A DNA stretch of 64,000 nt from Salvia splendens (taxonomy: Eukaryota; Streptophyta; Magnoliopsida; Lamiales; Lamiaceae). The stretch spans positions 8,905,968-8,969,967 of the forward strand of contig NC_056051.1 in assembly GCF_004379255.2 (NCBI RefSeq). Reading direction: 5' to 3'. Shown here in pieces: positions 35,512 through 47,240 of the stretch (positions within the stretch are counted from its first letter, which is position 1; each line of letters opens with the position of its first letter). The notes beneath the pieces were generated by a model that was not told the DNA's origin, did no database searches, and was given only the letters and a program-made list of their open reading frames with translations. Both the position numbers and the translations under genes were made by a program.

Positions 35512-36932
35512 AAGCAAACCATTTCAATCCAAATACAAACTTTCATTTTGGTAAGCATCAATACAGGTTTGTTTACGTTTATTGTCAAATTTTAAAAGCA
35601 TATTCGAAGCATAACTATTATATATGTGTTTACTTGGTCAACAAGCAAACGTTTTGAATTGATGTTGCCCACACACATACAATGTGTGATGTCTGTAATG
35701 TAATGGCATCGAAGAAAAGATCATTTTTGTCAATAGAGCATCATAATCATTGTTGTCTTGTGGAAATTCGTTTAAAACATAACTCTTTATATTTGGGTTT
35801 ACTTGGCGAACAAACAAGCCTTTTTAAACCAAATAACCCACAAACTCTCATTTACGATATCTATTAGGTGAGACGTCTGTAATGCAATGGCATCGAATAC
35901 AAGATCATTTTGGTCAATAGAGTATCGTGGAAGTTCATTTAAAGCATAACTATTTAAATTTGTGTTTACTTGGCCAACAATCACACCATTTCAATCCAAA
36001 AACAAACTTTCATTTTGGTAAGCATCAAGTTAGGATCGTTAAGGTATATGTAACATCAAAGTTATTGTCAAATTTTAAAAGCATATTCGAATTATAACTC
36101 TTATATATGTGTGTTTACTTGGTCAACAAGCAAACGTTTTGAATCGAAATTTCCCACACACGTACAATGTGAGATGTCTTTAATGTAATGGCATCGAAGA
36201 CAAGATCATTTTGGTCAATAGAGTATTATAACCATTCTTGTCTCGTGGAAATTCATTTAAAGCTTAACTATTTAAATTTGGGTTTACTTGGCAAATGAGT
36301 AAACCATTTCAATTCAAACAGAAACTTTCATTTTGGTAAGCATTAATACAGGATCGTTTAGGTTTATTGTAAAATTTTAAAAGCATATTCGAAGTATAAC
36401 TCTTATATATGTGTTTACTTAGTCAACAAGCAAACATTTTGAATTGAAATTGTCCACACACATACAGTGTGTGATGTCTGTAATGTAATGGCATTGAATA
36501 GAAGATCATTTTTGTCAGTAGAGCATCATAAGCATTGTTTTCTTGTGGAAATTCATTTAAAACTTAACTCTTTATATTTGGGTTTACTTGGCGAACAAGC
36601 AAGCCTTTTTTAACCAAATAACCCACAAACTCTCATTTATGATATCTATTAGGTGATAGCATGAAGATATGATAAATTTACTCTGTAAAACATCACTGTA
36701 ATTGTCGTATTTTAAAAGCTTATTCGAAGTAAAACTCTTATATATGCGTTTTCTTGACCAATAAGCAAACGTGTTAAATCGAAATTGCCTACAAACATAC
36801 AGTGTGAGACGTTTATAATGAAATGACATTGAATACAAGATTATTTTGGTCAATAGAGTATCGTGGAAGTTCATTTAAAACATAACTATTTAAATTTGGG
36901 TTTACTTGGCCAATAAGCAAACCATTTCAATC

Positions 36933-37106
36933 GTCCAGAGCATTTGTCCTAGCGGCAAGGAGCTTAGACACTATTGTATGAGGTGTCGAGTTCGAGCCCT
37001 CTTCACATCAGTTACATCAGTTGTAATTTCCTCCTTTCTATAGTATAGGAGTTTATTTGTAATTTCCTCCTTTGTATAGAAGTTAATTTTTTTTATAAAA
37101 AAAAAA
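36933..37106 (+). mobile_element. tRNA-derived SINE, copy 3
   Basis: Same family and same satellite position as copies 1 and 2, with AGCAAACCATTTCAATC before and AGCAAACCATTTCAATCC after. Because all three sit at the same unit position, one insertion multiplied with the satellite is more likely than three insertions. Gypsy E begins 18 bases beyond its tail. Confidence 0.9.
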
Positions 37107-37124
37107 GCAAACCATTTCAATCCA

Positions 37125-40100
37125 TGTAACATCCCAAACTTTTGTGACTTCTTTTCATGTAATTGGAATTTTGGGGAATTCTGAAACGTTTGATTCTATG
37201 TGATTAAGTGCTTTGTGTGAAAAAAATTGACGTGGTTATTGTGGAATGACGAGCTTGGGATCTATGTTATTCCAATGTGGGGAAATAATTAATAGGATCA
37301 TGCATTTATTCTTTCTCAAGTCAATTCATTGAAAAATTCGGTCCTCCCAAATTATTGAAATAGTACTTCTTTTTGTGGATTTAATTAATTGTTTTGGGAC
37401 ATTATTCCAAATTAAATCCAAACCAATGGACCTTAAATTATACTACATGAAATTCGAACTCCATCCTTTTATCCTTGGGAGTTTCGAAAATCTCCAATAG
37501 GAGACTGGATTATTTTTCATTTGATTTAATTGGTGCTTTATTGACTCTCTTCTTTTAAATTAAATCCAATTAAATCATGCCACATATTATTTCTTCACCC
37601 AAAATAAATATAGAGTTGGAACATTTCCTTGGCTATTTTAGCCTAATATATTTCGGCTCCTCTAATAAAATATGGAGGATATTTTATTTGTTCCTATTTT
37701 GTGGAACCCCCTTTTATTCAAATAAATTCCCATGTCTAATTAATTGAGGATGTGAATATTTTCCTTCTATTTTTCCTCCATATCAAGCGCCCCTTTGCAT
37801 TATTTTTCCTTGTGGGAATTTAATTAATTGTTGTCTATTTTATGGGAGCCTTTTTCCTATAAAGAAATTACTTAATTTAAATCCTATTTTGGTTTAATTG
37901 GGGATTTAAATAATTTCCTTGTACAATTTCTCCTTAAATTTTCGGCCCCCTCCTATTATTTCCTACTTGGAGATTTAATTTAATTGTTCCCTTGTATTCA
38001 TTATTTTTATTTCCTAAATTATGAATATATTCTCTCCAAGTAAATATTGCTATATTTCCTTGTAATTAAATCAGCAAATTTTGGAATTAATCCCCTCAAA
38101 ATACACGCCTACTTTTTGATCTAATTGTGGGATTTGTATTTAATTTATTCCTCCCACAATTTAATTATTACTTGGGTGTGAATTAAACCTAGTACATAAA
38201 ATAGAATAAATCCTAACCCTAGCCACTATTTTCACACGCCTCCCTCTCCCTCATTCTCTCCTCACACGTTTTCCCTCTCCTCTCCACTCTCCCATCTCCA
38301 AAAATCTTCCATTCAAGCTTATTCTTGCATCCATTGGAAGTACCTTCGAGAGTTTCCGACGGATCGCTTCGTTCTTCTCTTCTACCGATTGGTTTTTGTA
38401 TAGGAAGGTATAATTGCACACTTTTTCTTCTCCTTCTCTTTTGAACCATGTTTTGAGTCCTACATGCATGTAGAGAGTGTAGGTTTAATAGATCGCAAGT
38501 TTTAACGGGAGGGAAATTGTGTGTTCGTAAGAACTTGTTTGATTTTTTACGTTGTTGATTGGAATCATGTGTATTGGATCGAAATATTTGTGAATAATAT
38601 GAGGTTGTATGAAAATATGTGTATGAAGAACGTGTAAGCATGATTACGTGTTTCCGAGCATGAAAAATCGGTGGTTGTGTTGTGGAAGTTTAAAAACCCT
38701 AATCCCGAATTTGAACCAGAAATCTGTGATGCACGACCAGTGACTTATGATCAGTATTCGACCCAACAAACGAACGAATTTTGCTACGAAATGTTTACTG
38801 AGTAAACTTCAAAGTGTTTTCTGTGTCTCGTGTAAATTTCAGCCTGTTTTATCGAAAAATGAAATTTTAATAAATTTTTTAAGTTGATTGCGCAAATCTG
38901 CTAGAAACGTGAGTTCTCGCCATGAATGTTTCGTTTTCTGTTTTACTGACCAAATGACCTCCGATTGAAGTGATTCTTGAACTATATGAAAATTTGAAGT
39001 GTCTTCTGAGTCGTGTTAAACTTTCAGCCATTTTGGGCATCGGATGAATTTATGGTGAATTTTTCAAATGAACTGCGCAATACTGTCGGAAATTGTATGC
39101 TACGACCAGAGAGTTCAATATGTGATATGACTGACTAAATGACGTGATTTCGGTGTGAAAATTTTCATGTATGAACTTGAATGTGTATTCTGTATTGTGA
39201 CCAAAATTTAGCTTCTTTTGAGGTCGGGTGAATTTATGGTGATTTTTACAAAACGGTCGCGCAGTTCTGCCTTGTTAAAATATCTCTTATTTTCAAGTCT
39301 AAAAGTATTGTATGATGCATGTATGTCCAAGGAACGTGTCTAAATGATGTGATCATGTGTGATAAATCGAAATGTGTTACGATGTGTTCTCCCATGTTTG
39401 TGACGTATGTTGGGTCGGGGATTTGAGAAAAACGACGAGAGAATCGATAGGACATGCATAGTAATATGTTGTTGGGGGAAACTAATTGTGTTGTCTTTGA
39501 CGAGGGTGTTGTGTAGTCGTGAACTCGAGGATCGAGAGTTGCTAAGTGGGTTGTGAATTGCTAAGAGAACGAGGTGGGCTTTCTTTTCAAACCTCTTTAC
39601 TTTTCCGAAAAATATTATGTGGAGATATAAGGGTGGTTTAACTGTTATGTCATGCCATGTTGTTTTTGTATGAGATTGTGTGCCTGATGCCTAGTTCGTA
39701 TGAGTGTACTCCGTTAGGCTATATGGCTGTGTTGTGAAATGAATTCGGGTCCGAGTAGGGCCGTAAACCCTATCGGGCTGTGTACACTGGTGGGATCGTG
39801 AGCCGTCCTTGCAAGTCGGCCGGTCTCGTGGACGAATAGTGTGGCCACACTTTCTTCGCACTGCGATTGTGATTGTTGGATTGATGTGAAAGGTGGGGAG
39901 ATAAATTGTCTGGCCAGACTTGAATATTTTTGTGTTTCTCGTGATGTTTTCTACTACATAAAACTCGAGATCACTGGTATGGATGACATAACTATTATTA
40001 AAATATTTTCGGCATGAGCCCATTGAGTACAACAAGTACTCAGCCCTGCATATTAGTTTTCTTATGTGCAGGTTGAGCGGGATGTTGCGGTGGATGTTGA

Positions 40101-40551
40101 GCTGGCTTAAGTACTTAGGATGCGTTGTGTCGTCATACATAGGCGTCGTCCTTGACTCTCCTTAAACCGTATTTTTTTTCCGCTGCTATAATTTGAACCA
40201 TGACTCAAGACTTAATCTTTCCTTTACGTTTTGTGTGTGAACATTTATGGTGGTGATGAGTTTTAAACAAGTGTTTACGTTGTCTTTTTAAAATTTATTC
40301 TTCGCGATTTAAGTTAAGTATTTGTTCAACTTTAGTTAGTTGATGTATTCCTTAAGTCAAATTTTTCCCGTTGTCCTTTTAAAAGTATTTTATCTTATGC
40401 CTTTTCGAAAAAAAAATTTAACCTTAAAATCTTTAAACTAAGTTGTTTTCTTTTCTTTAAGTTAATTAAGATGTTCTTTTTAAATTGTTGTCCATGCATG
40501 TCGGTCACGATCGCCGCATTGTGGTACCCCTTTGTATGGACGGTCGTGACA
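37125..40551 (+). repeat. Gypsy E 5' LTR
   Basis: 3427 bp, TGTAACATCCC...GGTCGTGACA. It aligns with the reverse complement of LTR D along its length. A CCTAACCCTAGCC telo-box-like motif at ~38211 is followed by a C/T-rich tract (38235-38310), the same arrangement as in LTRs C and D. Confidence 0.9.
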
Positions 40552-40554
40552 GAG

Positions 40555-40566
40555 TGGTATCAGAGC
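40555..40566 (+). promoter_or_regulatory. Gypsy E primer-binding site
   Basis: TGGTATCAGAGC, three bases after the LTR end, complementary to initiator tRNA-Met. Confidence 0.92.
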
Positions 40567-41158
40567 TTCGTTCTTTCGCTCTGGTCCGAGAGTCTTCTTT
40601 CACTTTAAGTTTAAGTTAGTGAACCCTTATTTGACTAGAAGTGTCACGAAGGCTCAACATCCAAAGCATCACACTCAACCGATGAAAGTGAGGTATGTTT
40701 AAATTGTTGAAAGTATGGAAGATTGATGCATGTAAATGTATGATGATATGATATGACATTGACAAGTTACGCATGTGAATGAATGATATGCATAAGGATG
40801 AGTTGTAATGGAATGATTATATGAGCATGATCGGTATGATAATTTAAGCATGCATTATGTGCGTAAATATGATGTTGTAATAGCATGATTGCATGGAATA
40901 CAAGTATGATTGACATGATAATTAAGACATGTATTGTATATACAAAGGTGATATCGATATGGTATGAATACGTGTGAGCATGAACTTAGTGATGTTGCTA
41001 AATGTGTATAATGCGCGAACATATTACCACGATAGCATGCAAAGATATGAAACGTTAAGACAACGACAAATTTTCAAACTACGCGACAAACTTAAGAACT
41101 TTTTCGAACAAACAATAATACTTTTGGTGTTTTAAAAGAAACTTTCGTCTTCACATAG
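40567..41158 (+). other. Gypsy E 5' leader with 79-bp repeats
   Basis: Begins TTCGTTCTTTCGCTCTGG like the leader of C. Between ~40740 and 40990 imperfect repeats of GAGCATGAT(C/T)GG(T/C)ATGATAAT recur 79 bp apart (for example at 40826 and 40905). No coding sequence is seen. The ORF start at 41159 is preceded by TTCGTCTTCACATAG, matching TTCGTCTTCGCGTAA before gag of element C. Confidence 0.7.
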
Positions 41159-41749
41159 ATGGTGCGAACAAAACGAACCGCGCTCAAGAGCAGTCAGTAT
41201 AGTGCCAGGATGCGACAAGCGATATACGATTACGACCACTATGAGAGAGAGGAAGGCAAAGCCTTGAGAGAGGTTGTTGCCCGTTTTGAGACCCTATGGC
41301 GAGATGTCTGCGGGTACCATGTAACGGCCTATGGTGGCATAAGGAGACTAATTGAGTTGATGCCCGACAATTGGGAGCCTTGGATGGAAACAACAGCCAG
41401 TCGGTTCACGTGGTACGAACCAAGAAACCAGATGATGGCTGGCGACATGAAGGGTTTTCTAATGGCCTTAACGTGTGCTTTGATTGACTCACGTTCTGAG
41501 CGACCACCGTCGACACAAGAAGGAAAAGATGAAACGGTATGGGAAGACAAAGACGTGATCGAGGTTAAACCCACGGCAGAAAGAGAAGCCGTACCACAAG
41601 AAGGCATGGTTCCGGGTTTTGAGGATGATTATGTGGAAGATAGCATGGATATCGAAGAAGCCCTCCGAATGGTCGACGAGTATCATATAGAAGAGGAAGA
41701 GGACCGGGAAGAGGAAGAAGACCCGGAAGAGGATCTAAACACTAGATAG
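41159..41749 (+). CDS. Acidic 196-aa protein of element E, unknown function
   Basis: Uninterrupted ORF at the gag position. Its first ~20 residues (MVRTKRTALKSSQYSARMRQ) resemble the gag start of element C (MARIKQPAYKGAQYNVRVRR). The middle part (ARFETLWRDVCGYH, RRLIELMPDNWEPWM, SRFTWYEPRNQMM) lacks the Retrotrans_gag motifs seen in C, and the C-terminus is a run of E/D residues. There is no CCHC knuckle or protease. I do not recognise the fold. It could be a fast-evolving capsid, an accessory protein, or captured sequence. The start is chosen by homology with C. Confidence 0.6.
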   Translation: MVRTKRTALKSSQYSARMRQAIYDYDHYEREEGKALREVVARFETLWRDVCGYHVTAYGGIRRLIELMPDNWEPWMETTASRFTWYEPRNQMMAGDMKGFLMALTCALIDSRSERPPSTQEGKDETVWEDKDVIEVKPTAEREAVPQEGMVPGFEDDYVEDSMDIEEALRMVDEYHIEEEEDREEEEDPEEDLNTR

Positions 41750-41825
41750 ATGAGTGATGTTGTTTCTTTTTTCTCCTTAAGTTGTTAAGACTATGGAAGT
41801 AGTACCTTTTTGTTTTCCGATCGAG
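41750..41825 (+). other. Gypsy E sequence after the ORF
   Basis: Short T-rich segment between the ORF stop and the satellite junction. No terminator or purine tract is recognised. Confidence 0.4.
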
Positions 41826-42342
41826 ATCAATAGAGTATCGTGGAAGTTCATTTAAAGCATAACTATTTAAATTTGTGTTTACTTGGCCAACAACCACACC
41901 ATTTCAATCCAAAAATAAACTTTCATTTTGGTAAGCATCAAGTTAGGATCGTTTAGGTATATGTAACATCAAAGTTATTGTCAAATTTTAAAAGCATATT
42001 CGAATTATAACTCTTATATATGTGTGTTTACTTGGTCAACAAGCAAACGTTTTGATTCGAAATTGCCCATACACGTACAATGTGAGACGTCTTTAATGTA
42101 ATGGCATCGAAGACAAGATCATTTTGGTCAATAGAGTATTATAACCATTCTTGTCTCGTGGAAATTCATTTAAAGCTTAACTATTTAAATTTGGGTTTAC
42201 TTGGCCAATAAGCAAATCATTTCAATCCAAACACAAACTTTCCTTTTGATAAACATCAAGTTAGGATAGTTTAGGTCGATGTAACATCCAAGTTATTGTC
42301 AAATTTAAAAAGCATATTCAAATTTCAAAAGCATATTCGAAT
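41826..42342 (+). repeat. Satellite block between E and Athila F
   Basis: About three units of the same satellite (TCAATAGAGTATCGTGG, CAAGCAAACGTTTTGA, ATGGCATCGAAGACAAG). The last unit contains a small internal duplication of AAAGCATATTC-AA near 42310-42342. Confidence 0.92.
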
Positions 42343-42682
42343 GATATGGTTATGTTGATTTCGAGCATGAATGATGTTTTTATTTCTGCGTTTGTGGTTG
42401 TTTACCCGATTGGATGCTTTTCGCATTTGCTTGTTGATTTGAAGTAAAATCGTTGATGATTGTGGTAGATCTGAATAGAATCGGAGTTCAGGGAGTTGAT
42501 TTTGGTTGTTGTTGGGTTCGGATTGCTTGGATCCGGAGTGGATTAAGCATCCGACGTCTGAATCTGAAACAGAGTTGATCGTGATTGATGCCTAATTTTT
42601 GTGTTTTCGTTTCATTCCATCTAGTATATGTAGATCTGTTTTATTTCTAGCTATTTCCAAGTTTTCGACGTCCGAACTTTTA
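42343..42682 (+). repeat. Athila F 5' LTR fragment
   Basis: Matches 46318-46655 almost base for base (GTTGATTTCGAGCATGAATG ... GACGTCCGAACTTTTA). Both ends are truncated: the left by satellite, the right by fusion with gag. Confidence 0.9.
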
Positions 42683-44195
42683 AAACCACTAGGGGAGCTC
42701 TTATGTACCGCCACACCAAAAGAACTACACCGGAAATTATCTGAATTCTCAACCTACTTACCAGGGGAATCAAGGGTCGGGAAATCAGTATAACAACAGT
42801 TCAGGAGGCCAGGGGAATTTTCGCTAGAACCAAGAAAGTGGACCGAACCAAGGCTCGGGACCGAGTCCCAACCAACCCACTTCTAAGCCACCAAAGAACA
42901 TTGATGATATGGTGCATGATCTAGTCAGTTCGCAACAACACATGCAGAACAACTTGCAATCTAACAATGACGTGGTGCATAAGCTTCAAGAAGCTCAGTT
43001 AGAACAGAAGGCAGCAATGGATATGTTGGCTAAACAATTGTCCCAGATCACAACTTCCTTGAGCGAGATACGAGGGAACGAAAGAAGGATTCATGCCTCA
43101 GTAAGGCCACTGGACAGAGCAAATATCAGTCAAATCACGTTGAGATCTGGGCGAGGATATGAAGGTCTAGCGATGAGGAAGGATGAAGAAACAACTCTAG
43201 TGCAAGGCAAGAAATGGAAGGATCTAGTTCCTGAGTCTGAAAATTTTGAAGCAGGAAGTTCCGAGAGAAGAGATGACCTTCGGGAAGGTGATTTGAGGGA
43301 ACCATTACCGAGTGTGGTTGAACCATTTTTCCTAGACCTAGAGCCAGAAGTGGAAAATGAGGTAGTAAGGAAAGATACGGGTGAGTTTTCAGCTGGAGGA
43401 TCTACAAGTGCGGAGAAACAATTGAAACCGTTCCCGCACCGAGGAGAGGCAAAGAGGAAGAAGGGTGAGCCAGTGGATTTCATGGATATCTTTGGGAAGT
43501 TGGAGATAAACCTGCCATTCTTGCAAGCTTTGAAATTGCTGGTATTCAGTAAGTTCATCAAAGAGTTTATAGCTGGGAAGACATGGCCTAGTGGGAAGAT
43601 TCTGATTGGAGAAAATGTCTCTGCGGTGATTCAGATGCGAAGGATGCCCTCGAAATGCACTGACCCAGGTATGTTCACTTTACCTATTTCAATAGGTGAT
43701 GTCAGAATTGAGCATGCCATGTGTGATTTAGGAGCATCGATAAATGTTTTACCGCTTTCCATTTACAAGAAGATGGTAGGAGTAGGGATGGTGAATACAA
43801 AAGTGGTGATCCAATTGGCGGATAGATCGTGCATTTGTCCAGAGGGAGTCTTAGAAAATGTTATCGTCAAAGTGCATGATTTTTTGTATCCTGCCGATTT
43901 CCATGTTATCAAAATGAATAACGATGAGTCTGCTGAGTCTAGTGGCGTACTTTTGGGAGACCTTTTCTCCGTACTGCTAAGACCATAATTGATATTTTTC
44001 ATGGAACCATATGTCTGGATTATAACGGGGAAAAATATACATTTAGCATAGATGAAGCAATGAAGAAACCATTAGATGTTGAGAATATGCATGCTATCGA
44101 TGTTATTAACCCCCTGGTCCAGGAATATCTTGAGATTGAGTTGATGCAGGAGCAGATTGATAATTCAGAATTAAGTAACTCTATTGGAACCCCTA
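42683..44195 (+). pseudogene. Athila F gag C-terminus and protease
   Basis: An N/Q/G-rich tail with an in-frame TAG at 42825-42827, then an open frame to 43988 (from the methionine at 42909, 359 codons). A coiled-coil-like QLEQKAAMDMLAKQLSQ stretch is followed by ISQITLRSGRGYE, the same signature as in the gag at 1-1248. The retropepsin-like domain follows at ~43700-43960, with MCDLGASINVLPLS (active-site DLG as is usual in Athila). A one-base frameshift at ~43960 moves the GRPFLRTAKTIID continuation into another frame. That frame runs to a stop at ~44198, where pol is missing. Confidence 0.87.
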
Positions 44196-44702
44196 GTTAA
44201 GCCAGAACAGGATGTTGTCGAAGCGGTTACCAGTGTTGAGTACGAGGGGATGAAAACGGAAGTGGGTGTGATGCACAAGGAACTGGGTGAAGTTAGAGAG
44301 GAAATGAGAATGATGCAGAAGGAGCTTAGTGACGTCTGGAAGGAGATGGGCGAGATGAGAACAGTTCTCGGCGGAGTCAGGGAGGAGATGTAGGCCCTCA
44401 AAGGACGCATCACTGTCTTGGTGGGAAAGTCATCTACACAAAATGATCGTATGGCGGAGGCCGTGAACTTGATGATGATGATGACAAAATGGCTAAAGGA
44501 GAAATTTCCCGAGACCAAGAAGAAATTGCCTGCTGGATCCAGTAGTGTGTCCAAGCCACCGGGGCAGGGAAGTTCTTCTCTCCAGCTGCCCCCACCAGCG
44601 TCCAAGCCCCTGACCACCCCATCTGCGTCCAAGCCCGTGTCAGTAAAGAAGCCCGTGTCACTATCACAACCGAGTGAGAAAGAGGAGGATAAGCCGGAGT
44701 AG
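44184..44702 (+). pseudogene. Athila F downstream coiled-coil ORF
   Basis: Helical, M/E/K-rich heptad-like protein (44184-44393), a TAG stop, then the same frame again from 44418 with a proline/serine/lysine-rich tail to 44702. Athila elements carry a non-pol ORF downstream of integrase, and this is likely its C-terminal part, joined to protease by deletion of pol. No transmembrane segment is seen. Confidence 0.5.
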
Positions 44703-46135
44703 CAGGCCAGGAAAAAAGCAAAAGTGACCCGACCCTACGTACCACCCCAGTTTGGCTCCTGAGGGGGCCAAACCCCGAATTGAAACCCCCCTTGACCAAA
44801 TAACTTTACTCTCAATTTTTTTCTTTATTTTCTTTCTGTTTTTAGATGTTTATATGTTTGCTGTTTGTGTTTGTTATTCCAGCATGCTTTGTGATGTATA
44901 TATTTGTCTGCGTTTTTATGTGTCTTCTCCCACTGAGCTCAATTTTGGTCTAAGTGTGAGAAGTTTGAGTTTCTTTTGGGCATGTTTTATTTTATAGCTG
45001 TTGTGCTTTCTACCACTTAGCCCGTTGCTCGGTCTAAGTGTGAGAAGTTTGTTTTGTTTATGAGTGTCTATTGTTATGTGTTTCGTGGTTGTCTGTCTTG
45101 TACTCCCCTGTTTCCCCCCTTCACTAGGATAGCTTGGGGACAAGCTTGAGTGAAGTGGGAGGGGGAGAGAGTCGTACGTTTGTGTTTTAATGTGAATAGG
45201 CGTCTTTAGGTCTAGGTTTTTATTTTTGTGTGTCGCATGAGCTAGTGAATACAATAAGGCAAGATTCCCTTAGTAAGAACAATTGAAGATAGGATGCATG
45301 TCAACTTTGAGGCCTGTTTCCTTAATAAGCTGAAGTCGATTTGAATGAAGTAAGGATGATAGAGGATGCCTTAGATAACCTAGTTGTGAAGCCCTTCTAT
45401 AAGAGTGAGTTATAAGCCGAAACTTTGTGAGCTAACTTGTATAAAAAGGGGCCGCCACTTGATGCTTAGGGAGTAGAGTCAGAAGGAGAGAAAATATATA
45501 AAAAAAAATGGGTTAAGGAGGTATATGCTGTACGAAGTCCAGGAAATGAGGTATAAGCTGGACGAAGTCCAGGAAATGAATAAAATAAAATTTTCGGAGG
45601 TATAAGCTGGACGAAGTCCAGGAAAATATGGTGGCAAAAGAGAAATTCCTAAGGGCAGGAAGCAGGAGTAACCTGACCCAGGAAGTGAAAATGAGGAATA
45701 TAGGAAGGAGAAACTCTCATAACCCGACGCATCGGTGGTGTAACATTGACTTACGAGTAATTCGATCCTAACATCCCTGGTGAGGAATGAGTGATCGAGT
45801 GAATCCAACAATTGGGAAGTCAATAGACTATCTTGACGAACCGACAGACCGATTAGGTGGAAGAAGGAAAGGGGAAGATTTGGAGACTGTAGACAAATCG
45901 GATAGACCTTTAGCTTGTGGGGACGACTGCCCAAAAGTTGAAGCTAGTTCATGCCTTTGTATTTTTCTTTAAGTGTTTATTTTCTTTTTGTGAGTCTGTA
46001 GTATGTTTAGGTCTAGGAGTTTGTGTTTTGTTTGTAGAGTCGGTCATAGGATAATCATGCATTGAAATTCGCTTTATTTCTTTTTTTTATTGTCTTTCAT
46101 ACTTGAGGACAAGTATAGTTTAAGTGTGAGCAGTT
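44703..46135 (+). other. Athila F 3' non-coding region
   Basis: Non-coding, about 1.4 kb. It contains three spaced GGTCTAAGTGTGAGAAGTTTG-like motifs (near 44948, 45032 and 46116), the repeated hairpin unit at 45518-45630, and just before the LTR a GTTTAAGTGTGAGCAGTT segment in the purine-tract position. This resembles the 3' end of Athila elements (TAAGTGTGAG...TGATAAGGC). Confidence 0.6.
45518..45630 (+). repeat. Three short repeats, two with a perfect hairpin
   Basis: Units of about 30 bases (GAGGTATAAGCTGGACGAAG then TCCAGGAAAT) start near 45519, 45549 and 45596. CTGGAC-GAA-GTCCAG is a perfect 6-bp inverted repeat with a 3-base loop in units two and three. In unit one it reads CTGTAC-GAA-GTCCAG, with one mismatch. 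Confidence 0.85.
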
Positions 46136-47240
46136 TGATAAGGCTAATTTCATGCATTGATTAAGGGGTTGAATTCATACATTTACGGGGTCTAACACAC
46201 CTGTTTAAGCCAGGTGTATAGAAAGTTTGCCAGGTCCAGGAAAAAGAGAAGGTCGTTTGAAGCTCGGCTTTGTTTCTTGTTGATTTCTCGTGACTTTATG
46301 CAATTTCTATTTTCAGATATGGCAATGTTGATTTCGAGCATGAATGATGTTTTTATTTCTGCGTTTGTGGTTGTTTACCCGATTGGATGCTTTTCGCATT
46401 TGGTTGTTGATTTGAAGTAAAATCGTTAAGGATTGTGGTGGATCTGAAAAGAATCGGAGTTCAGGGAGTTGATTTTGGTTGTTGTTGGGTTCGGATTGCT
46501 TGGATCCGGAGTGGATTAAGCATCCGACGTCTGGATCTGAAACAGAGTTGATCATGATTGATGCCTAATTTTCGTGTTTTCATTACATTCCGTCTAGTAT
46601 ATGTAGATCTATTTTATTTCCGGCTATTTGCAAGTTTCCGACGTCCGAACTTTTACATTCTGTTTGAATCTGAATATGTGCTCTGTTTTCTTCATGTTCG
46701 CGTTTGATTCAGGTAATGAGATGCTCGCCGTTGTTAGTTAAATTCTTAGTTTGTTATTTGCAGCTTTTATTCCATACTTGCTATTTCTAGAACATGGTCC
46801 CCACTGTTTACTCGCTTTCTGTCTAGCTATATTAGGAAGTTGTTCGCCCGGTCTAGGAAGTTAGTTTAATATCTCGTATGTATGAGGATGTTCGGTGTTA
46901 GCATGATGTTTTCAGTTTCCTAGGTCCAGTGTTTAACTCGTTCTTAGGTCTAGTAGTAGTTATACCTCAACCCAAAATTTGCGTGGCAGCAGCCATTCAC
47001 CCTTCTAGAGTCTTCTAAATACTTTCTTACGCGTCCATCTTCGTGGGATCGACCCCGGCTTCCCTGTACTAATTCATAGTATAGCGGGTTGAGGGTTTTT
47101 TTAATGCGGAATTTGTGTGTCCAATGACTGAGACTTCTGAGATCCTCCGAGTTCCTAGACCTTGTGATCTAGCGGATTCTCTGGTTTGAGAAGCTTGACC
47201 TAGCATAAAAGCACACACAAGTGAGAACCGCACGTACCAG
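46136..47240 (+). repeat. Athila F 3' LTR
   Basis: Begins TGATAAGGCTAATTTCATGC, a start typical of Athila LTRs. 46318-46655 matches the 5' fragment. The right limit is where satellite resumes (TCTTATATATGTGTTTACTT at 47241); the true LTR end is uncertain because no complete second LTR exists for comparison, and part of 46980-47240 may be other sequence. Confidence 0.65.

Larger units (their letters stand above)
31709..37124 (+). repeat. Main satellite array with higher-order structure
   Basis: 5.4 kb of tandem units of about 150-170 bp. Each starts near GTTTACTTGG(T/C)CAACAAGCAAACG and contains CACACACATACAATGTGAGA(C/T)GTCT, ATGGCATCGAA and GTCAATAGAGTAT. Several unit types alternate. Type-specific landmarks (GTGTGATGTCTGTAATG) recur at about 32140, 33135, 33940, 34880, 35690 and 36475, giving higher-order periods of roughly 0.8-1.0 kb, or 1.6-1.75 kb where a SINE marks them. 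A 61-codon frame recurs in one unit type but looks like a by-product. No gene is seen in it. Confidence 0.93.
37125..41825 (+). mobile_element. Ty3/gypsy element E (Tekay/Del-like), 3' deleted
   Basis: Plus strand, with a 3427-bp 5' LTR, PBS, leader with 79-bp repeats and a 196-codon ORF. Satellite resumes about 75 bp after that ORF's stop. No RT, integrase, purine tract or second LTR is present, so the 3' part was lost or the element was cut during an exchange within the satellite. The LTR is homologous to that of D. Confidence 0.85.
42343..47240 (+). mobile_element. Athila-type Ty3/gypsy element F, internally deleted
   Basis: Plus strand. A 340-bp fragment of LTR (matching 46318-46655) is joined to the C-terminal half of gag with protease. 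Then comes a coiled-coil ORF, a non-coding 3' region with repeats, and a 3' LTR. RT, RNase H and integrase are entirely missing, and the PBS and gag N-terminus are also gone. Satellite lies directly on both sides, so insertion into the array followed by at least two deletions is the simplest history. Confidence 0.85.

Noticed and set aside
31709..37124. A CRISPR array, because of regularly spaced repeats
   Set aside because: Units are contiguous ~165-bp satellite repeats without unique spacers, in a plant genome.
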